From: Lacisediminihabitans sp040549525
GTDB lineage: Bacteria > Actinomycetota > Actinomycetes > Actinomycetales > Microbacteriaceae
DNA: 64,000 nt
NCBI RefSeq assembly: GCF_040549525.1
Contig: NZ_JBEPTM010000004.1
Location: 248,001-312,000 of the forward strand
Direction of reading: 5' to 3'
The notes below the pieces were generated by a model, which saw only the letters and a list, made by a program, of their open reading frames with translations, was not told where the DNA came from and ran no database searches. Of the stretch, positions 1-8,606 are shown in pieces. The translations under genes and the position numbers were made by a program. Each line of letters begins with the position of its first letter. The stretch's first letter is position 1.

Positions 1-960
1 GTGCCGGTGCTGCCGCCCCGCGAGGAGTTCCCCTACGCGATCCGCCAGGTGTCTGAGGCTCTCAGCTCCAACGGTTCGACGTCGATGGGTTCCGTCTGCG
101 CCTCCACCCTCTCGCTGCTCAACGCCGGAGTGCCGCTGCGCGCCCCGGTCGCCGGCATCGCGATGGGACTCGTCTCCGACGAGGTCGACGGCCAGACCCG
201 GTACGCGGCTCTCACCGACATCCTCGGTGCGGAAGACGCCCTTGGCGACATGGACTTCAAGGTCGCCGGCACCAGCGAGTTCATCACCGCGATCCAGCTC
301 GACACCAAGCTCGCCGGACTTCCGTCCTCCGTGCTCGATGGCGCGCTGAAGCAGGCCAAGGAGGCTCGCACCGCGATCCTCTCCGTGCTGAACGCGGCGA
401 TCGACGCCCCGGATGAGATGGCCCCGACCGCGCCGCGCGTGATCTCGGTGCAGATCCCGATCGACAAGATCGGCGAGCTGATCGGCCCGAAGGGCAAGAC
501 GATCAACCAGATCCAGGATGACACCGGAGCCGACATCTCGATCGAGGATGACGGAACCGTGTACATCGGTGCCGTCGATGGCCCCTCCGCCGAGGCGGCT
601 CGCGCGGCGGTCAACGCCATCGCGAACCCGCTGAACCCCGAGGTCGGCGAGCGGTTCCTCGGAACCGTCGTCAAGATCGCGACCTTCGGCGCCTTCGTGT
701 CGCTCACCCCCGGCAAGGACGGACTGCTGCACATCAGCGAGGTCCGCAAGCTCGCCGGTGGAAAGCGCGTCGAGAACGTCGAAGACGTGCTCGCGGTCGG
801 CCAGAAGATCCAGGTGGAGATCACCAAGATCGACGACCGCGGAAAGCTGTCGCTCGCCCCGGTCGAGGCTGACGAAGCCGAGGCAGCAGACACCCAGGGC
901 AGCGATGCCGGCGCCGAAAACGTCGACTCCTCGTCCGAGGGTGGATCGACCGAGGTCTAG
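1..960 (+). CDS. pnp: Polyribonucleotide nucleotidyltransferase, C-terminal part (5' end outside window)
   Basis: This is the 3' part of polynucleotide phosphorylase, the phosphorolytic 3'-5' exoribonuclease of RNA turnover. The window opens inside the second RNase PH domain (FPYAIRQVSEALSSNGSTSM and the following glycine-rich stretch). A KH domain follows at about residues 145-205, with the GPKGKTI loop typical of RNA-binding KH folds. An S1 domain lies at about 213-290 (GTVVKIATFGAFV, KDGLLHISE), and the protein ends in a short acidic tail. The GTG at base 1 is an internal codon, not the start. A strong terminator follows directly. The M16 peptidase and dapB further on match the usual actinobacterial neighbourhood of pnp. 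Confidence 0.97.
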   Translation: MPVLPPREEFPYAIRQVSEALSSNGSTSMGSVCASTLSLLNAGVPLRAPVAGIAMGLVSDEVDGQTRYAALTDILGAEDALGDMDFKVAGTSEFITAIQLDTKLAGLPSSVLDGALKQAKEARTAILSVLNAAIDAPDEMAPTAPRVISVQIPIDKIGELIGPKGKTINQIQDDTGADISIEDDGTVYIGAVDGPSAEAARAAVNAIANPLNPEVGERFLGTVVKIATFGAFVSLTPGKDGLLHISEVRKLAGGKRVENVEDVLAVGQKIQVEITKIDDRGKLSLAPVEADEAEAADTQGSDAGAENVDSSSEGGSTEV

Positions 961-974
961 CCACTCGCACGACG

Positions 975-1010
975 AAGCCCGCCCCCACATCACTGTCGGG
1001 GCGGGCTTTT
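975..1010 (+). terminator. Rho-independent terminator after pnp
   Basis: The arms AAGCCCGCCCC and GGGGCGGGCTT form a long GC-rich stem with a short loop and run into TTTT. It begins 14 bases after the pnp stop codon, on the strand of pnp. Confidence 0.88.
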
Positions 1011-1058
1011 CTCGTCTGTGCTGACCGCGAGCTATTCCCCGCCACATCGCAGCGACCG

Positions 1059-2021
1059 CTACCCAGCGAGCCTCAGAATCTCGATCTCTTCGTCCAGAGT
1101 GAGCCCCGCGCGTCGTGGGCGATCGAGCCCTCGAACCATTTCGTCATCCAGTACCCGGGAGATCGTCTCTCCGAGCGGACGGATGGCGCCACCCGCCGCC
1201 AAGAAGGCAGTGTTGCCGCGCGTGGCGAAGCCGGAGTCGGAGAGGGGAAGCCACAGGGGCAGGGACCGAGGTCCAGCCCAGTAGCGCACGTCCTCGGCGA
1301 GCAGTCGGGCATCATCGACGGTCTCGAGTCGGCCGGTGAATCCCGCGATATCTGTCGCCTCGCAGAGGAATCCGGTCAGTGAACGGCTCCGGCCGACAGC
1401 ATTCACCGTGCCGATAACCCCGTTGTGACCGGCGGTCACGATCCAGGCGGCCAGGTCGTCGACGTCGATTGCCTGCACGAAACGGCCCGTAGTGGCCGGA
1501 ACAATGGCTCGACCTCCGCGGCTCAGCCGGGCCATCCAGTACCCGAAGCGGTCACTCGGGTCTCCGGGGCCCGCGATCAGTCCGGGCCGAACGATAAGCA
1601 GCTTCTCACCCACCCGGGCGGTCGTGGCACGTTCCGCGGCGACCTTCGCGTCGGCGTATTCGGTGAGGTCGGTGGGGTCGACCAGCTCGGCCGTCTCATC
1701 CGCTCCGGGCTCGTCGTTGCGCCGGTACACCGACACCGTCGATACGAGGGTCCAGTGTCGCGCACGGTGGGAGAGCGCGTGGAGTGCGGACTCGACGAGG
1801 TGCGGTTCGTACGACAGTTCGATGACCTCGTCCCACTCCCCGTCGAGTCGGTCGTAGGCACCCGGGGCGCTCCGGTCGGCCCGGACGAACCGCACCCCTT
1901 CCGGCACAGCGCCGGATCTCCCGCGGGCGAAGCAGCACACCTCAGCGCCACTCGATATGGCTTTCCGAGCGATTTCTCTGCCGAGCCATGCCGTACCGCC
2001 CAACACCAGCACTCGTTGCAT
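1059..2021 (-). CDS. NAD(P)-dependent epimerase/dehydratase (extended SDR family)
   Basis: A 320-residue protein with a Rossmann fold. The N-terminal GGTAWLG loop (residues 8-14) is the dinucleotide-binding glycine motif, and YADAK is the catalytic YxxxK of extended short-chain dehydrogenases. The body resembles nucleotide-sugar epimerase or isoflavone-reductase-like proteins that act on small metabolites; no substrate can be named. I place the start at the ATG at 2021 because the glycine motif follows within eight residues. The open frame continues upstream, but that stretch is arginine-rich and looks non-coding. It converges with pnp across the terminator, so it is transcribed independently. 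Confidence 0.75.
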   Translation of the reverse strand: MQRVLVLGGTAWLGREIARKAISSGAEVCCFARGRSGAVPEGVRFVRADRSAPGAYDRLDGEWDEVIELSYEPHLVESALHALSHRARHWTLVSTVSVYRRNDEPGADETAELVDPTDLTEYADAKVAAERATTARVGEKLLIVRPGLIAGPGDPSDRFGYWMARLSRGGRAIVPATTGRFVQAIDVDDLAAWIVTAGHNGVIGTVNAVGRSRSLTGFLCEATDIAGFTGRLETVDDARLLAEDVRYWAGPRSLPLWLPLSDSGFATRGNTAFLAAGGAIRPLGETISRVLDDEMVRGLDRPRRAGLTLDEEIEILRLAG

Positions 2022-2216
2022 GATGACCAGTAAACAGCAGCGGACCGGGGCTGGCACCACTGTTCGCCGAGGGCTGGGCCGCCCATTCTCCCGCCTTCGC
2101 CATCGACTCTGGAGCCGATGCGGGCGAGAGCCGCTCCAAGCCGCGAAGACTCCCGAGTCGATGAGGGTGTCGGTCGGAAACGGGTGACCGACCGCGGGGA
2201 ATGCGCGCCCAGCCGA

Positions 2217-2303
2217 CCTGCGCAACTCCTGCAGCATCGGGCCGCGACCCTCGGGAATGGTCCCCAACACGCGATCCGGCCCACACTGCAGGAGTTACGC
2301 AGG
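2217..2303. repeat. Long imperfect inverted repeat between two minus-strand genes
   Basis: The arms 2217-2244 and 2277-2303 are near-complementary. The core GCAACTCCTGCAG pairs with CTGCAGGAGTTACGC and the flanking CGGGCCG with CGGCCC, separated by 32 bases. It sits in the 326-base gap 2022-2347 between the PEBP gene and the epimerase, which holds no gene I can support. It could be a terminator or processing hairpin for the PEBP transcript, or a dispersed palindromic repeat. Confidence 0.6.
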
Positions 2304-2347
2304 GGATGACGGCTTCCACGCCACTCGAGCTGCTGGGTCGCCGGCGG

Positions 2348-2851
2348 TCAGTCCGCCGGGGTCTCCGCCGTGCCCATCAGCTGCGCCCGGCCGACGATGT
2401 GGCCGCGCAGCATGAACCCCAGTACCGCGGGCGTCGCGCCGGCGGGGATATCGAGGTGCTCGACATCCAGAGCGCTCACCGTGAAGAAATATCGGTGCTC
2501 ACCGTCCCCGGGCGGGGGAGCGGCACCCGTGAACTCCTCTGCGCCGAGTTCATTGGCCATCACGACGGCCTGCGGCGGCAGGGAGCCACCCGCGGCGAGT
2601 TCGGTGGTCGAGGCCGGGATGTCGCGCACGGCCCAGTGCCAGAATCCGCTGCCGGTGGGAGCGTCGGGATCGTAGACGGTGAGCGCGTAGCTCTTCGTGC
2701 TGTCGGGAGCGCCACTCCAGCGGAGGGATGGCGCGCGGTTGCCGCTGTCGCCTCGCACCCACTCGGGCAATCTGTCGCCCTCTGCGAAATCGGAGCTCTC
2801 GAGCACGAAGCCCGGCACCTCGGGCAGTCGCCAGTTGGGGTCGTTCGTCAT
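2348..2851 (-). CDS. YbhB/YbcL family Raf-kinase-inhibitor-like protein (PEBP fold)
   Basis: A 167-residue cytosolic protein of the phosphatidylethanolamine-binding family. Visible hallmarks are the ligand-pocket segments APSLRWSGAPDSTKS, YDPDAPTGSGFWHW and FTVSALDV near the C terminus. Bacterial members bind small anionic ligands, and their physiological role is generally unknown. The ATG at 2851 is chosen because AAAGGA lies eight bases upstream; another ATG six codons earlier would include that ribosome binding site in the coding sequence. It is divergent from the aldo/keto reductase gene. Confidence 0.85.
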   Translation of the reverse strand: MTNDPNWRLPEVPGFVLESSDFAEGDRLPEWVRGDSGNRAPSLRWSGAPDSTKSYALTVYDPDAPTGSGFWHWAVRDIPASTTELAAGGSLPPQAVVMANELGAEEFTGAAPPPGDGEHRYFFTVSALDVEHLDIPAGATPAVLGFMLRGHIVGRAQLMGTAETPAD

Positions 2852-3265
2852 TGTGGTCGTCCTTTCCATTGGCGAAGGGCCGCCCGCCGATAGTCACGGC
2901 GAAAACGGCCCTTCTGTCGCCGGTTTGAGTCCTGGCGAGACTGTGTCGTCACCACCGTACGCTGTGGACGGAGGCTCCTCAGGAGTGGTTGGCTCCTGCA
3001 CGATTCGAATGTAGACATCGCACCTCGGTGCCACCAGTGGGCGACCCGAAAAACAGATGTCCATCGAGTGAATTCACAGGCGGGCACGTCCGGTCTCGAG
3101 CAGGTAACAATTCAGCCGACGCGGCCCAGATTTAGCACCGCCGACCTTGATTTGTCACCATCGACATCTATTGTCGAAATGGCGGGGGCGTCGTTCGAAT
3201 CCGTGTGCGGTGCTCCGGCGTCCGATGTGGCGAACGTGAGGCGAGAGAGAGTTCAAGGAATGGTC
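2852..3265. promoter_or_regulatory. Divergent intergenic region with a TCGACA/TGTCGA inverted repeat
   Basis: This 414-base non-coding stretch separates the divergent PEBP and aldo/keto reductase genes, so promoters for both should lie here. At 3161-3177 TCGACA and TGTCGA form a perfect six-base inverted repeat around a five-base spacer, the size of a small repressor operator. I did not find a confident -35/-10 pair. A plus-strand frame runs through part of the region, but its translation does not resemble the reductase family, so I treat it as leader. Confidence 0.4.
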
Positions 3266-4267
3266 ATGGTGCAGCTCATGCCGCCAGACTCGGTCCCGCC
3301 AGCACCGGCCACATCGGCAGATCTCCCGACCCTCGAGGTGTCGCTCCCGATCCGCCGGCCCCTCGGCCAGTCCGCGCTGAGAGTCTTCCCGCTCGCGATC
3401 GGTGGCAACGTCTTCGGGTGGACCGCTGACGGCGGCGCCACCAACGACATCCTCGATACCTATTTCGAACACGGCGGCAACTTCATCGACACCGCCGATT
3501 CCTATGCTGCCGGGCGAAGCGAGACCATGATCGGCAACTGGATGCGTGATCGCCGACTTCGTTCGGGCATCGTCGTCGCGACGAAGGTCGGCAAGAGCGC
3601 GGACAATCCGGGTGTCACCGCGAAGGCGATCAGCCGATCGGTCAATGCGTCACTCGAGCGACTTCAGACCGACTACATCGACCTGCTGTATCTGCATGTC
3701 GACGACTCGGAGGTGCCGTTCGAAGAGACGCTCCTCGCGGTGGACGACCTCATCCGGGCAGGCAAGGTGCGCCACTTCGGCGCGTCCGACCACTCGAGCA
3801 ACCGCCTGGTCGAAGCGCGGGTGATCGCCGCGCAGCTCGGGGTCGCTCCGATGCTCGCAGTGCAGAACCACTACAACCTGATGCACCGCACTGGTTTCGA
3901 GGGCGACCTCGCGCGCATCGCGTCCCAGCAACGTCTCGCGGTCATGCCCCGATTCGCTCTCGCGAGCGGATTCCTCACCGGCAAATACCGCACCAAGTCG
4001 GATCTCGGCAAGAACAACCGAGGCACCGAGCTGGCCAATCATCTCTCCAAGCGCGGTCAGCGGGTGCTCGCGGTGCTCGACCAGGTCGCGCGGGAGCAGT
4101 CGTCCAGCGTGGCGACCATCGCTCTCGCGTGGTTGCTTTCGAAGCCCGGGATCGTCGCCCCGGTGGCGAGCGCGAGTCATCCGCAACAGGTGCTCGAGCT
4201 CGTTGCTGCCGCACAGGTGCAGCTCGGCCGACACCAGGTCGCTGCACTCGACAGGGTCTCCGACTGA
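3266..4267 (+). CDS. Aldo/keto reductase family oxidoreductase
   Basis: A 333-residue NADPH-dependent carbonyl reductase with a TIM-barrel fold. Recognisable parts are the N-terminal GQSALRVFPLAIGGNVFG, the segment FIDTADSYAAGRSE carrying the catalytic Asp and Tyr, a lysine at VVATKVGK, and the downstream His equivalent in LLYLHVDD. The C-terminal ALAWLLSKPGIVAPVASAS binds the cofactor phosphate. The ATG at 3266 has AAGGAA six bases before it; ATGs at 3260 and 3278 are alternatives. The family acts on aldehydes and ketones; the natural substrate cannot be read from sequence. It is probably monocistronic. Confidence 0.88.
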   Translation: MVQLMPPDSVPPAPATSADLPTLEVSLPIRRPLGQSALRVFPLAIGGNVFGWTADGGATNDILDTYFEHGGNFIDTADSYAAGRSETMIGNWMRDRRLRSGIVVATKVGKSADNPGVTAKAISRSVNASLERLQTDYIDLLYLHVDDSEVPFEETLLAVDDLIRAGKVRHFGASDHSSNRLVEARVIAAQLGVAPMLAVQNHYNLMHRTGFEGDLARIASQQRLAVMPRFALASGFLTGKYRTKSDLGKNNRGTELANHLSKRGQRVLAVLDQVAREQSSSVATIALAWLLSKPGIVAPVASASHPQQVLELVAAAQVQLGRHQVAALDRVSD

Positions 4268-4383
4268 CCCGTTTGCGCTTGAAAGGTCTGCGCCGATCAC
4301 ATCTGAACCGAGTGAATCTGCGCGCACTGAATCCGCGCCCGATCGCACTCAGGCCGGTCGAGCGCCGCAGTGAGCGGTCGTGA

Positions 4384-5010
4384 CTAAGCCGTGGTGCGTT
4401 CGAGAACGCGGTTGACGACCCGCACGTACGCGGTCGTCGCGGCGATGGGGTCTCCGGCGTAGCCACCGGTCATCACGCCGTCGCGGGCGAGAACGAGTTC
4501 GTCCCCACCGTCACCGGGCAGCGGATATCCCAGCTGCTTGAGCAGGTCGCTGAGGGTCTCGGCGTACCACTCGCGGTGATCGGAGACGATCACGCGAACG
4601 GCATGACGCGAGTCGGTGAACTCTGTCGCCGCGTTGATGAAGGCGCACCCGCGGAATCCGGGGGAGATGACGTCGGCGACGGTCAGGTCGATGAGGGCAC
4701 GAAGAGCCGACTGCGGATCGCCCTTCTCGCGGATGAGCTCCTCGACCTGCTCCCGCGCCAGGCTGTGGCGCTGGGTGATGTATTCCACGATGAGGCGGTC
4801 TTTCGACCCGTAGTGCTTGTAGAAGGTGGCCTTCGTCACACCGGATTCGCTGATCAGGCGGTCGATTCCGACGCTGCGGATGCCGTCGTCGTAAAAGAGG
4901 CGGTTGGCGGTCTCGAGGATCCGGCGTTTCGCCGGGGCCACCGAGGCGTGCTGTGTGCCGGTGCCCCAGGGGGCACGCTGGCCGATCGGATGTGTATCAA
5001 CAATCGGCAC
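4384..5010 (-). CDS. TetR/AcrR family transcriptional regulator
   Basis: A 208-residue repressor-type protein. The N-terminal helix-turn-helix spans RILETANRLFYDDGIRSVGI to SGVTKATFYKHYGSKDRLI, the classic TetR DNA-binding module, followed by an all-helical ligand-binding domain. I use the GTG at 5010, preceded by AAGGGAG at a seven-base distance; the longer open frame reaching 5205 has an unlikely arginine-rich N terminus. It stands alone next to a 307-base region containing several inverted repeats, which is where an autoregulating TetR protein would be expected to bind. The ligand is unknown. Confidence 0.87.
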   Translation of the reverse strand: MPIVDTHPIGQRAPWGTGTQHASVAPAKRRILETANRLFYDDGIRSVGIDRLISESGVTKATFYKHYGSKDRLIVEYITQRHSLAREQVEELIREKGDPQSALRALIDLTVADVISPGFRGCAFINAATEFTDSRHAVRVIVSDHREWYAETLSDLLKQLGYPLPGDGGDELVLARDGVMTGGYAGDPIAATTAYVRVVNRVLERTTA

Positions 5011-5304
5011 AGCGTGGCTCCCTTGGGCTAGTCGGCTAGGTGTCCTCTTAGCCGTTCGGCAGCTAACCGGACGTTGGGGGGATGTCCGGTGTTGTTGCCC
5101 CGCAAATTTCGGGTTTGCGGTTGTCTGGTACATACGGTCACCCTGCTCGGGTGCAGGGTATCGGGAAACCTTCGGGTGGTTTGCTCGACGTGGAAACAGT
5201 AACACGGAGTTGAGGACAGACAGCTCTGTTTGTCCTCTTTATTCTGCTCGTTCTATCCCCCAATACGGGGGCCAGTCCTTCAGCATCAGCGCGGTGTGGT
5301 GACG
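5011..5304. promoter_or_regulatory. Divergent region tetR/M16 with clustered inverted repeats
   Basis: No gene lies here. Three inverted repeats occur within about 80 bases on the tetR side: TTAGC/GCTAA around CGTTCGGCA, ACCGGAC/GTCCGGT around a G-rich spacer, and the perfect CCGCAAA/TTTGCGG around TTTCGGG. They may be operators for the TetR protein or hairpins in its leader. The right part is A/T-richer and leads to the peptidase promoter. Confidence 0.4.
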
Positions 5305-5310
5305 TAGGCT
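5305..5310 (+). promoter_or_regulatory. Candidate -10 box (TAGGCT) of the M16 peptidase gene, leaderless type
   Basis: TAGGCT matches the TAnnnT -10 pattern and lies seven bases before the ATG, with no ribosome binding site between. That geometry would put transcription initiation at the start codon. The same spacing recurs at other core genes of the window. Confidence 0.5.
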
Positions 5311-5317
5311 CGGTTCA

Positions 5318-6673
5318 ATGACCGGTGCTGTTCCGCTTCCCCTCGACCTCGCTGAACTCAGCATCGATTCCTCGGGAGACTCGCTCGTGCGACGCAGCGT
5401 GCTCCCGAGCGGCGTGCGCATCCTCAGCGAACACGTCCCCGGTGCCCGCAGCGCCACCGTCGGTTACTGGGTCGCGGTGGGCTCTCGAGACGAGCTGCCA
5501 CAGACCTTCGGCAGCACCCACTTTCTTGAGCACCTGCTCTTCAAGGGCACCCCGGCACGCTCCGCTCTCGACATCGCCGTGAGCTTCGACGCGGTCGGTG
5601 GCGAACACAACGCCATGACCGCGAAGGAGTACACCTGCTACTACGCGAAAGTGCAGGACCGTGACCTGCCGATGGCGGTCGAGGTGCTGTCGGACATGGT
5701 CACGTCTTCTCTCATCGATGCAGAGGAGTTCGAAACCGAACGCGACGTCATCCTCGAAGAACTCGCGATGGCCGACGATGATCCCTCGGATGTCACGAGC
5801 GAGCGTTTCTTCGAGGCGGTGCTCGGCGACCACCCGCTCGGCCGTCCCATCGGGGGGAGCCCGGAGACGATCCGTGCGGCCACTCGAGACTCGGTCTGGA
5901 ACCACTATCAGGCGAACTACCGTGCTCGCGACCTCGTGATCACCGTCGCCGGGGCCGTCGACCACGAAGAACTCGTCTCCGGTGTGCAGCGCGCCCTGAC
6001 CGCGGCGGGCTGGCACCTGGAGACCGAAGCGTCGCCGGTACCACGCAGGGACGCCGCTCTCGGCGTCATCCAGCGGGGAAGCCCCCTGGTGGTCGTGCAG
6101 CGGCCGATCGAGCAGGCGAACATCCTCATGGGTGTCTCCGGCATCCCGGCGACCGATGACCGCAGGTCCACCATGGCCGTTCTCAACTCGATTCTCGGCG
6201 GCGGCATGTCATCACGACTGTTCCAGGAGATCCGCGAGAAGCGCGGCCTGGCCTATTCCGTGTACTCCTTCTCGCCCAGCTATTCGGATGCCGGAGTCTT
6301 CGGCCTCTACGCCGGCTGTTCTCCGGCAAAGGCCGGACAGGTCGCGGAGCTTCTTCTCGGCGAGTTCCGTCGCCTCGGAACCGGTGGCGTCACCGACGAC
6401 GAGATGCGTCGCGCCGTCGGCCAGCTGAGCGGAGCATCCGCTCTGGCGCTCGAAGACTCCGACACCCGGATGTCACGTCTCGGCCGATCGGAGATCACCC
6501 TGGGCGAATACGCGGATCTCGACGAAGCACTTCGTCGACTCGCGCTCGTGACACCCGACGACGTGCGTGAGCTGGCGGTCGAGCTCGCTTCGAGGCCGCT
6601 GTCCGTCGCCGCCGTCGGCACCGTCGAGGCCTCTGTCTTCGATGGCATCGTCGACCAGCCCCGCTCCGACTGA
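5318..6673 (+). CDS. M16 family zinc metallopeptidase (insulinase/processing-peptidase type)
   Basis: A 451-residue M16 protease. The inverted zinc motif HxxEH is present as HFLEH (His68, Glu71, His72). The third ligand, a glutamate about 76 residues on, fits ERDVILEE (about 147-148). The C-terminal half carries the RxxxY-type segment EIREKRGLAYSVYSF typical of the second M16 domain. Its place two genes after pnp and before dapB is the usual position of this gene in actinobacteria. Substrates are not established; cytosolic peptide degradation or processing is likely. The protein is complete, with all zinc ligands present. Confidence 0.93.
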   Translation: MTGAVPLPLDLAELSIDSSGDSLVRRSVLPSGVRILSEHVPGARSATVGYWVAVGSRDELPQTFGSTHFLEHLLFKGTPARSALDIAVSFDAVGGEHNAMTAKEYTCYYAKVQDRDLPMAVEVLSDMVTSSLIDAEEFETERDVILEELAMADDDPSDVTSERFFEAVLGDHPLGRPIGGSPETIRAATRDSVWNHYQANYRARDLVITVAGAVDHEELVSGVQRALTAAGWHLETEASPVPRRDAALGVIQRGSPLVVVQRPIEQANILMGVSGIPATDDRRSTMAVLNSILGGGMSSRLFQEIREKRGLAYSVYSFSPSYSDAGVFGLYAGCSPAKAGQVAELLLGEFRRLGTGGVTDDEMRRAVGQLSGASALALEDSDTRMSRLGRSEITLGEYADLDEALRRLALVTPDDVRELAVELASRPLSVAAVGTVEASVFDGIVDQPRSD

Positions 6674-6711
6674 CCTCGGCTTCACCCCTTCGACCGGTAA
6701 GAGGAACAACG

Positions 6712-7314
6712 ATGTCCCACTTCATCTATCTCGTGCGCCATGGCGAGCAGCAGGACGCCGAACACGGCATGCCCGATGGCCCGCTCTCCGGCCGCGGCAT
6801 CCGCCAGGCCAAACTCCTCGCCGACCGTCTGAGCGGGGTGCCATTCACCGGCGCCTGGCATTCGCCCCTGCAGCGTGCGGAAGAGACCGCCACCATCATG
6901 ACGGCCAGTATGCCGAGCCTCGACTCCAAGCCGTCGGCCCTGCTCTTCGACTGCATTCCCTCCGGGCCGACTCCCGACATGCCCCACGCCTTCGACTCCT
7001 TCTTCGGCTCGGTGACCCGTGAGCAGATCGACGCCGGCGAGGCGCAGATGGCGGATGCCGTCAGCGAATGGCTCACTCCGGCGAGGGAGGATCGCCACGA
7101 CCTCCTCATCACCCACAACTTCGTCATCGCCTGGTTCGTGCGCGAGGTCTTCGACGCGCCGGCCTGGCGCTGGATGGGACTCAACCAGGCCAACTGCGGA
7201 CTCACCATCATCCGGGTGCGTTCCGCCAAGCCGCCCGTGCTGATCACACACAACGACCTCGGTCACCTGCCGGCGGAGTTGCGCACCGGCTTGCCAGAGG
7301 GGCAGCCCTTCTAG
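6712..7314 (+). CDS. Histidine phosphatase family protein (phosphoglycerate-mutase-like)
   Basis: A 200-residue phosphatase of branch 1. The catalytic RHG motif is in FIYLVRHGEQQ near the N terminus. LSGRGIRQA follows, then the donor glutamate region HSPLQRAEETA and the second histidine in LITHNFVIAWF. AAGAGG precedes the ATG at 6712. It begins 38 bases after the M16 gene and is probably cotranscribed with it. The substrate is unknown; the family ranges from phosphoglycerate mutases to small-metabolite and phosphoprotein phosphatases. Confidence 0.87.
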   Translation: MSHFIYLVRHGEQQDAEHGMPDGPLSGRGIRQAKLLADRLSGVPFTGAWHSPLQRAEETATIMTASMPSLDSKPSALLFDCIPSGPTPDMPHAFDSFFGSVTREQIDAGEAQMADAVSEWLTPAREDRHDLLITHNFVIAWFVREVFDAPAWRWMGLNQANCGLTIIRVRSAKPPVLITHNDLGHLPAELRTGLPEGQPF

Positions 7315-7787
7315 AGCGCCTTCCGGTACCAGTTCGTGGCGTTGGGATTCTCGTTGTAAGGCGGGATGTCGCTGTAGCCGCTCGACCGGTAGAGACCCCC
7401 GGCCGCCGCGAGGCTCGCGTTGGTGTCCAGGACGAGCTCCGTGGCACCGAAGCCGCGTGCTCTCTCCTCGAGTTCGGCCAGTAGTGCCCGACCGAGACCC
7501 CGACCGCGGGCATCGGGGCGCAGGTAGAGGTGTTTCACCTCGTAGCGGAGTCCGTCGACGCCGACGGACTCCAGCAGCCTGATTCCGCCGCATCCGAGCG
7601 GAGAATCGCTCTCATCGACTGCGATGAGGAACACACCCCGCGGTTCGATGAAGTCTTCGGCCACCGGGAAGGTGGTGCGGTAGAGACCCTGGGCGGCGGG
7701 GAATCCGGCGGCTCGGTCGGCGAAGTATTCGCTCAGCAGTTCGTGGGCGGCCGGCTCATCGACCCGCGATTCTCTCCAGCGCAGCAT
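7311..7787 (-). CDS. GNAT family N-acetyltransferase
   Basis: A 158-residue acetyltransferase. The acetyl-CoA pyrophosphate loop is seen in LYLRPDARGRGLGRALL (motif A, R/QxxGxG/A form), preceded by the beta strand ending in EVKHLY. The C-terminal LYRSSGYSDIPPYN with its tyrosines is typical of GNAT proteins acting on amino groups of small molecules. It converges with the histidine phosphatase gene and overlaps its 3' end by four bases. The acceptor substrate is unknown. Confidence 0.87.
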   Translation of the reverse strand: MLRWRESRVDEPAAHELLSEYFADRAAGFPAAQGLYRTTFPVAEDFIEPRGVFLIAVDESDSPLGCGGIRLLESVGVDGLRYEVKHLYLRPDARGRGLGRALLAELEERARGFGATELVLDTNASLAAAGGLYRSSGYSDIPPYNENPNATNWYRKAL

Positions 7788-7814
7788 CCGACCAGCCTAT
7801 GGGGGCTGGCTTGG

Positions 7815-7820
7815 TAGATT
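7815..7820 (+). promoter_or_regulatory. Candidate -10 box (TAGATT) of dapB, leaderless type
   Basis: TAGATT fits TAnnnT and ends six bases before the dapB ATG. No Shine-Dalgarno sequence is visible between them. Confidence 0.5.
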
Positions 7821-7826
7821 TGGGCC

Positions 7827-8606
7827 ATGACAAAAACCGTCGCCATCGCCGGCGCGACCGGGCGCATGGGGCAGCTCATCACGCGCCTGATCGACGACTC
7901 CGCAGACTTCGAGCTCGTCGCCAGTCTCGATTCCCACTCCGCCCTCGACGACATGCTCGTGGCCGACCTGGTGGTGGATGTCACGGTGCCGGCCGTCAGC
8001 CAGGGCATCGTCGATTTCGCGGTCGGACACGGCAAGAGCGTGCTGGTCGGAACGAGCGGCTGGTCGGCGACCCGCATCGTCTCGCTCGAGAATCGCCTCA
8101 TCGCCGAGGGGACCGGCGCCGCGGTCATCATCATTCCCAACTTCTCCATCGGTTCGGTGCTCGCCACGTCGTTCGCGGCGATGGCAGCCCGCTTCTACGA
8201 CTCGATCGAGATCATCGAGTCGCACCACGCCACAAAGGTGGACTCTCCTTCCGGCACCGCTGTGCGCACCGCTGAGCTCATCGGAAACGCCCGTTCCGCC
8301 CTCGGACCGGTGATCGCTCCGCACGCCGACCAGCGCGCCAGAGGCCAGCAGGTGTCGAGCGTGCCGATCCATTCGCTGCGGATGCAGGGCATCGTGGCGA
8401 AACAGGACGTGATCTTCGGCGGCACGGGGGAGACCCTGACCCTGAGTCACGAGACGCTCGACCCGAGCTCGTACGAGTCGGGCATCATGCTCGCCCTTCG
8501 CGCCCTCGGATCCGCTAACGGTGTAATCGTGGGACTCGACCGGCTCATCGACCTCGGCCCCGCCGATCCGGAGCCGCCGGCGGGCATCCCGAGCGATCTC
8601 GAATGA
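7827..8606 (+). CDS. dapB: 4-hydroxy-tetrahydrodipicolinate reductase
   Basis: A 259-residue enzyme of the diaminopimelate/lysine pathway; it reduces the product of DapA with NAD(P)H. The N-terminal VAIAGATGRMG is the nucleotide-binding loop. ESHHATKVDSPSGTA contains the signature His-His and the Lys/Ser-Gly-Thr that bind substrate, and GGTGETLTLSHE is a C-terminal family motif. The length is normal. It overlaps the following small membrane-protein gene by four bases (ATGA), so the two are translationally coupled. Its pathway partners dapA and dapF are also in this window. Confidence 0.96.
   Translation: MTKTVAIAGATGRMGQLITRLIDDSADFELVASLDSHSALDDMLVADLVVDVTVPAVSQGIVDFAVGHGKSVLVGTSGWSATRIVSLENRLIAEGTGAAVIIIPNFSIGSVLATSFAAMAARFYDSIEIIESHHATKVDSPSGTAVRTAELIGNARSALGPVIAPHADQRARGQQVSSVPIHSLRMQGIVAKQDVIFGGTGETLTLSHETLDPSSYESGIMLALRALGSANGVIVGLDRLIDLGPADPEPPAGIPSDLE

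Noticed and set aside
2022..2270. N-terminal extension of the epimerase gene to 2270
   Set aside because: The extra 83 residues are arginine/proline-rich and would precede the Rossmann motif, which belongs at the N terminus.
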